64,000 nucleotides of DNA from GCA-2862585 sp049890295 (GTDB taxonomy: Bacteria; Bacteroidota; Bacteroidia; Flavobacteriales; UBA7312). Positions 60,601-64,000 of this stretch are shown one piece after another (within the stretch, counting starts at the first letter, position 1; the number at the start of each line of letters is the position of its first letter). The DNA lies in the NCBI GenBank assembly GCA_049890295.1, contig JBMHBP010000012.1, positions 1 through 64,000 of the forward strand. The letters run 5' to 3'. The notes under the pieces are model-generated. The model did no database searches, was not told the origin of the DNA, and was given only the letters and a program-made list of their open reading frames with translations. Made by a program: the position numbers and the translations under genes.

Positions 60601-63600
60601 TCAAGTCCTCATCTAATTTTGACACGCCCCATGGAGTTACCTTTAGTGGTATTTCATACTCATAGAAGTTGTCATTAAAGTCAGTCCCCAAGCGAATAAA
60701 TAGTGATAAATCATCATCAGATAGGGTCAACTCATCATCTCCTGAAGCCTCGGCATGAACATACATTTTTAGTCGTTTGTAGGTTCGGAAATCATTGTTA
60801 AATGTTTTGTAGGCAGCACGTGAGTCACCATCTTCAAGTTCACAAACTTTTAATACTAATGACTGTTCGTTTTGACGTCTAGCATAAGTGGTTGTATTGT
60901 CAACTTCTTGAACAATTCCAGGTGGTAAAACATAAGGAATTGGTACTTTCTCACCGTTTTCTTCAATATTTACTACTGAAACATCAAATGAAGTGTTAGT
61001 GGCGTTATCATTTGGAACATACTCGCCCTCAGCCTTCAAATCAAAATTATATCTACGCCACTCTCCCCTTACTAATTCTAGCGTTGCAAATCGTAAAACT
61101 ACAGCTTGCTCAAAGTCCTTCAAAATCATACGCATAAAACGAATGGACTTGAAATCTCGAATTGATCCAACAATTTTATCAGCTTGTTGAACCGGTACTT
61201 TAAATTGATACCATTTGATTGGCCTATCGCCCTGAGCAGTATTGGCGTTAGTTTCTTGAATATCCGTGACATAACTCTCTCCTACCTGCATATTAGGATA
61301 GATAGGTATACTATAATGGTAATAACTTTCAGATTCGTTTAAGGTATTATCAAAGTTAATATCTTCCGTATTTGGAATAGTGGTTGACATAGTAGGTATG
61401 GGATCAGGGATAGCTGAATTTCCATCTACTCCAGAAAAATATTTATAACGATTGATAATTGAAGCACTTTGATCGTCCAAGTCATCACCTAAAAAGTATC
61501 TGTAATTATCTGAAGATGGATCGTCAATAGCAAGAGCGTAGGCTTGACTATTAGTTCCATAAATATCACCTATCTTTTGAATATAAGCCGTATCGAAAAA
61601 AGCTTGCTCATCGATATCTCGAAGACCATCCAAACCAACATCTTGAAACTCTCTTGAGGCTGCATCAACATCAAATGAATTAGTTAATGCAAAATTTGTG
61701 GGCATTCTACCCCACACACTACTGGTGTCATCAACATTTTCCAGTACTGCTGATGATGGTAAACCGTTCTCAAAACTTTTAAAACCGTCTTTTAAAACAT
61801 CTTCTGAAATATTACCAAGATTTAAAATCAGTGTTCCACCACTTTGGTTTTCAGAATCGTCATGAAAAGGGTCCATCATCCAAAATTCAATAAACTCAAT
61901 ATTTTGAGTTTCAAAGTCGGTAGTTTCCAATTTCCGCATGATACCAGACCACCTGTCACCAGGGTTTAGTAAGTTACCTGAAGTGGTAATATTTTGTGTG
62001 TCAAAATTATAAGGTCCACGTTCTGTTGGATTGTAATATAGGTTAAGTACAGGTAGATTTGAAACTTGTGTAGCGTACTCTGGATCTTTATTAGGGAAAA
62101 CCTCTTTTTCTAGAACTTCTCTAACATTATGATTAGATAATTGATTATTATCATTAGCAATGTGTGCCGGTGTAGTGCTAGTGTTTCTATAAAAAGTAGG
62201 ATCAATATTATACCATGACAATAGGCCTCTGTTAGCTCCCGAATTGAGGTTGCCTAGCCTTGGAGATTGATTGGCTAAGGCTGACTCTGGAAATAAATTA
62301 GGATCATTGGGTAAACTAGCTAAAAACCACGCCCCAGGATTTTTAATATCCACGCCGATACTACTGGCCTCAAAATCATCTATGTAAGCGTTTCCAGACT
62401 CGCCTATTACTCTTGGATGACCAGGAATAAGGTGAGCAAACTCACCCTGTGCCGTAAACATGGATTTCTCTTTTGTTTCTAGAAAAGGCAAAAAGTCTAC
62501 AATTTTTGTCAACAGACTTGATTCACGTCTATAGGTACCGTCCAATCCCCAAATGGTATTTGAAATGGGCTCATCACCAGTGTTAACTTTTCTGGTGTAA
62601 GGTTTTTCAGTTAAGTTTAGAATAGTTCCTCCAAGCAAGAAATCATCTGAAATACGGTAATCGACATGTGTACCAACTAGGGTTTTTCGTTGTAGTCCTA
62701 ATGAATTACTTTCCACTGAAATACGTATTGGCGTACCTGACAATAAAATACCTTCGTTGATGATGTTCACCTTACCCATTGAGTAATTAACCGTAAAGTC
62801 TTTTCCTTCTTCAAGTCGTAAACCACCGGCTGTAACTACTACTGATCCTTGTTCAATTGAAAAAACACCTAAATATATTTCAGCACCAGATTCTGATTGA
62901 TAACTACCTTTAATTCTGAACTTATTAAACTCAGGGAACTGTTGGGCGATGGTAATGGTTGAATCGTACAATTCATCATAGACATATTGATTAGCAATAT
63001 CTGTATTTTCAAAAGTGTTTCTCAAATCTTCCCCAAATGGCTCTAAAACAGGGAATATAATTTTACCATTTGAAGTAATGATATTTATGCCTGGCAAGAA
63101 ATCAAAAATTCCATCTGAGCGATTGTTCTGTTGGGCATCCAATTGATCAAGTTTTAATAGTTTGATAATTGGCGTATTAAAAAACCCTTCTTCTGGAATG
63201 TAGTTGGTAATCGTTCCATTATCTCGAGTGTTTTCAAAGACAACATCAAGATAAAACTCTTTGGAACTAATGTTGTAAGCCCCTAGGGAATAGATATTTT
63301 TCATCATCAAATCCCAGTTTGGCAGTTGGGGGGAAAAGCTTAAGTTTTTTAATAACTTAACATATAATGAACTGGGTGCTGAGGGACCGTTAGAAGTAAA
63401 TTCTCCAACTTGATAGGTCTCACTACCTATGGTATACTGATAGGCTACGGCCAAAACTTCATCAGGGCCAATTACACTGTTCAACGATATATAGCCCAAC
63501 TGAGGATGAAAGGTGTATTCGGTAGGGTTCAACAATCGTGCCCTTTCCAATTTTTCGTAATCTTGTGATCCTAAAAAATTGGGGTAGTTGGTAGAGTTGA

Positions 63601-64000
63601 ACACACTATTAACTTGATTTATATTTCTTAGGTTCGGACCCTCAGCAAGCATTTGCTGATACAGGGTATTGTTATCATTATCAGGGTAAGATAAATCTGG
63701 ATTATCAGAGAAAAGAATAGTGTTATACATTTTCTCTTGTGACTCTCCTAAATCTAAAAAAGCTAATATGTTTCGATTATTTTCTACAGTCCCTGTTTTA
63801 TTCGTTACCCAAACCTCAATTTTTGTAATATTTACAGGCGAGTTGATAAAAGGTAAATTAGACATCGCCTCGTTATATTTTGATCTAAAATAATGTGAGA
63901 TGAAAAAGTGCTTGTTACTTTCGTATTGATCAGCATAAATATCGTACTCTGTAGTTTGAGCACCTCCTTCAACGTCAATAACCTTTGAATTACTTTTTTG
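57674..64000 (-). CDS. sprA: T9SS outer membrane translocon protein SprA (5' partial)
   Basis: The frame is open to the right edge, so at least 2108 residues are visible and the start is outside; the ATG at 63865 is internal. Upstream of it the frame reads GGAQTTEYDIYADQYESNKH, a conserved SprA stretch. Further boxes are INSPVNITKIEVWVTNKTGT, GESGNAYIDDFEASS, and a long beta-barrel ending VRFTLAQ. SprA forms the giant 36-strand outer membrane pore of the type IX system, which exports proteins with C-terminal domains like the one at the left edge of this window, and supports gliding. The order sprA-gcvH-vanZ-tonB follows. Confidence 0.93.
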   Translation of the reverse strand, partial: QKSNSKVIDVEGGAQTTEYDIYADQYESNKHFFISHYFRSKYNEAMSNLPFINSPVNITKIEVWVTNKTGTVENNRNILAFLDLGESQEKMYNTILFSDNPDLSYPDNDNNTLYQQMLAEGPNLRNINQVNSVFNSTNYPNFLGSQDYEKLERARLLNPTEYTFHPQLGYISLNSVIGPDEVLAVAYQYTIGSETYQVGEFTSNGPSAPSSLYVKLLKNLSFSPQLPNWDLMMKNIYSLGAYNISSKEFYLDVVFENTRDNGTITNYIPEEGFFNTPIIKLLKLDQLDAQQNNRSDGIFDFLPGINIITSNGKIIFPVLEPFGEDLRNTFENTDIANQYVYDELYDSTITIAQQFPEFNKFRIKGSYQSESGAEIYLGVFSIEQGSVVVTAGGLRLEEGKDFTVNYSMGKVNIINEGILLSGTPIRISVESNSLGLQRKTLVGTHVDYRISDDFLLGGTILNLTEKPYTRKVNTGDEPISNTIWGLDGTYRRESSLLTKIVDFLPFLETKEKSMFTAQGEFAHLIPGHPRVIGESGNAYIDDFEASSIGVDIKNPGAWFLASLPNDPNLFPESALANQSPRLGNLNSGANRGLLSWYNIDPTFYRNTSTTPAHIANDNNQLSNHNVREVLEKEVFPNKDPEYATQVSNLPVLNLYYNPTERGPYNFDTQNITTSGNLLNPGDRWSGIMRKLETTDFETQNIEFIEFWMMDPFHDDSENQSGGTLILNLGNISEDVLKDGFKSFENGLPSSAVLENVDDTSSVWGRMPTNFALTNSFDVDAASREFQDVGLDGLRDIDEQAFFDTAYIQKIGDIYGTNSQAYALAIDDPSSDNYRYFLGDDLDDQSASIINRYKYFSGVDGNSAIPDPIPTMSTTIPNTEDINFDNTLNESESYYHYSIPIYPNMQVGESYVTDIQETNANTAQGDRPIKWYQFKVPVQQADKIVGSIRDFKSIRFMRMILKDFEQAVVLRFATLELVRGEWRRYNFDLKAEGEYVPNDNATNTSFDVSVVNIEENGEKVPIPYVLPPGIVQEVDNTTTYARRQNEQSLVLKVCELEDGDSRAAYKTFNNDFRTYKRLKMYVHAEASGDDELTLSDDDLSLFIRLGTDFNDNFYEYEIPLKVTPWGVSKLDEDLIWPIANELDITFEELLNTKRQRNQAVREGSHSSTTDPFSGTNSQITVVGNPNLSQVKTIMLGLRNPKKGTANSSSTDDGTPKCGEVWLNELRLTDFDEQGGYAANARLNARLADFANVNVTGSMSTIGFGSIDQSLTARQKHDAYQYDISSSFALGNFFGKKAAVKIPMYVGVSEAIQNPQFNPLDPDITLKASLDELQTQQEKEELKEIAQDLTKRKSINFTNVRKNKANAAAKKSKVYDIENFSATYSRNETFSKNVNLKERTTVNSKLSLNYNYSAKPKNIKPFRKVKLFRNKYFALIKDFNFYVLPKSISFQTDLDRYFNKTQFRNLNNPNFILPPYYNKSFVWNRNYSIKYDLTRTLKTEFKVRNSASIDEPLGEYDKTDPLYVAKRDSVWNNILNFGRPTLYHHSVNASYNVPLNKFPLTSWINMNTKYTANYDWLAAPLSVQELGNTIQNSNNKQINTTLNFTQLYNKVPFLKKLNKNNSNRGRERGVSRENIRLPNEVVQDSVKFSFKKIANSILRMTMLVKNASISYRQNQGIVLPGFNKKPHFFGQDWQSMAPGIPFALGSQSIDIRSLSSREGWITTNSSLNQFFRLTNSETINLRSTVEPIKGFRIELTANRSKSNNTQEIFRYDDFVGDYSSFNSIENGSHSISFISWNTAFIGDSDDHSNQTFQNFRDYRKIIAERLAIQNPYDNSIVDSTQYPLGYQSTSQEVLIPAFIAAYSGKSPTTVGLNKFPNIPLPNWRITFDGLRNLSWIKKRVNTITLSHSYKSTYSVGSYVSSLDYEEGFEQWPTAINEATLNYYEKYEINQVSIRESLNPLFKIDMTFKNSLSARFEIKKERTLSLGLSNNQLTDRASNELVVGTGYRIKELAFNVRAAGRQRKISSDLDLKLDFSIRSNKVVIRKLEENVEEITGGNSVLSLKFTADYVVSSRFNLRLFFDKVMTNPYVSNSFPSAVTNGGFSVRFTLAQ

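Noticed and set aside
63728..63865. Start of sprA at the ATG 63865
   Set aside because: The frame continues without a stop to the window edge and encodes a conserved SprA stretch upstream, so the gene is only partly contained.
1..64000. CRISPR arrays, tRNA or rRNA genes, insertion sequences, prophage or integrase genes
   Set aside because: None found on reading both strands: no regular direct repeats with spacers, no rRNA-like conserved blocks, no transposase or integrase motifs.

Overview
The window reads as chromosome of a marine-type Bacteroidota, most likely order Flavobacteriales. Evidence: low GC; promoters with the Bacteroidota -7 element (TAnnTTTG) and no Shine-Dalgarno signal; a type IX secretion C-terminal signal on the first protein; a large SprA gene at the right edge; a TonB receptor with a carboxypeptidase-like plug extension; and a caa3-type oxidase accessory cluster. 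No rRNA, tRNA, CRISPR array, prophage or insertion sequence was seen. Functions are called from motifs and remembered family features; no database search was run.

Layout. 1-1.5 kb: end of a T9SS-secreted protein and a CaCA cation exchanger. 1.5-5.6 kb: NrtR-like regulator facing a glycolytic operon (pfkA, gapA, mgsA-like, ROK kinase). 5.7-29 kb: a photoprotection island. 29-37.6 kb: small lipoproteins, gpmI, a dipeptidase, and an uncharacterised five-gene export operon (two LGR-repeat lipoproteins, a Tat-exported AlkP-like protein, a cytochrome-c-like lipoprotein and a small lipoprotein). 37.6-45.6 kb: DCC-family protein, tsaB, a TolC/HlyD pair, and cytochrome oxidase assembly genes with ctaB. 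45.7-55.4 kb: a RemB/Wzi-like outer membrane protein and a surface polysaccharide cluster with two sulfotransferases. 55.4-64 kb: deoC, tonB, vanZ-like, gcvH and the incomplete sprA.

The photoprotection island is the main find. A MerR-type regulator with a complete cobalamin photoreceptor signature (Wx9EH plus ExHxxG, CarH/LitR class) sits in the middle. Three promoters around it carry the same 36-bp element: TTTTGTATAA, 16 bp, TTATACAAAA (two perfect copies, one with 8/10 in the right arm). One lies ahead of a ten-gene leftward run (SRPBCC, two flavin reductases, phosphoesterase, TonB receptor, SDR, photolyase, crtD, cruF, lycopene cyclase). One lies between carH, with a newly noticed 56-residue leader gene, and a secreted cupredoxin/fasciclin protein followed by peroxidase, SOUL, DNA glycosylase and Nudix genes. 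One lies between an SDR/MMPL-exporter pair and a seven-gene rightward run (6-pyruvoyl-tetrahydropterin synthase, folE, crtI, crtB, unknown, idi, crtZ). Together they suggest one light- and B12-controlled regulon making a monocyclic hydroxylated (saproxanthin/myxol-type) carotenoid, a reduced pterin, and photolyase and oxidative-damage repair functions. The regulon is inferred, not demonstrated.
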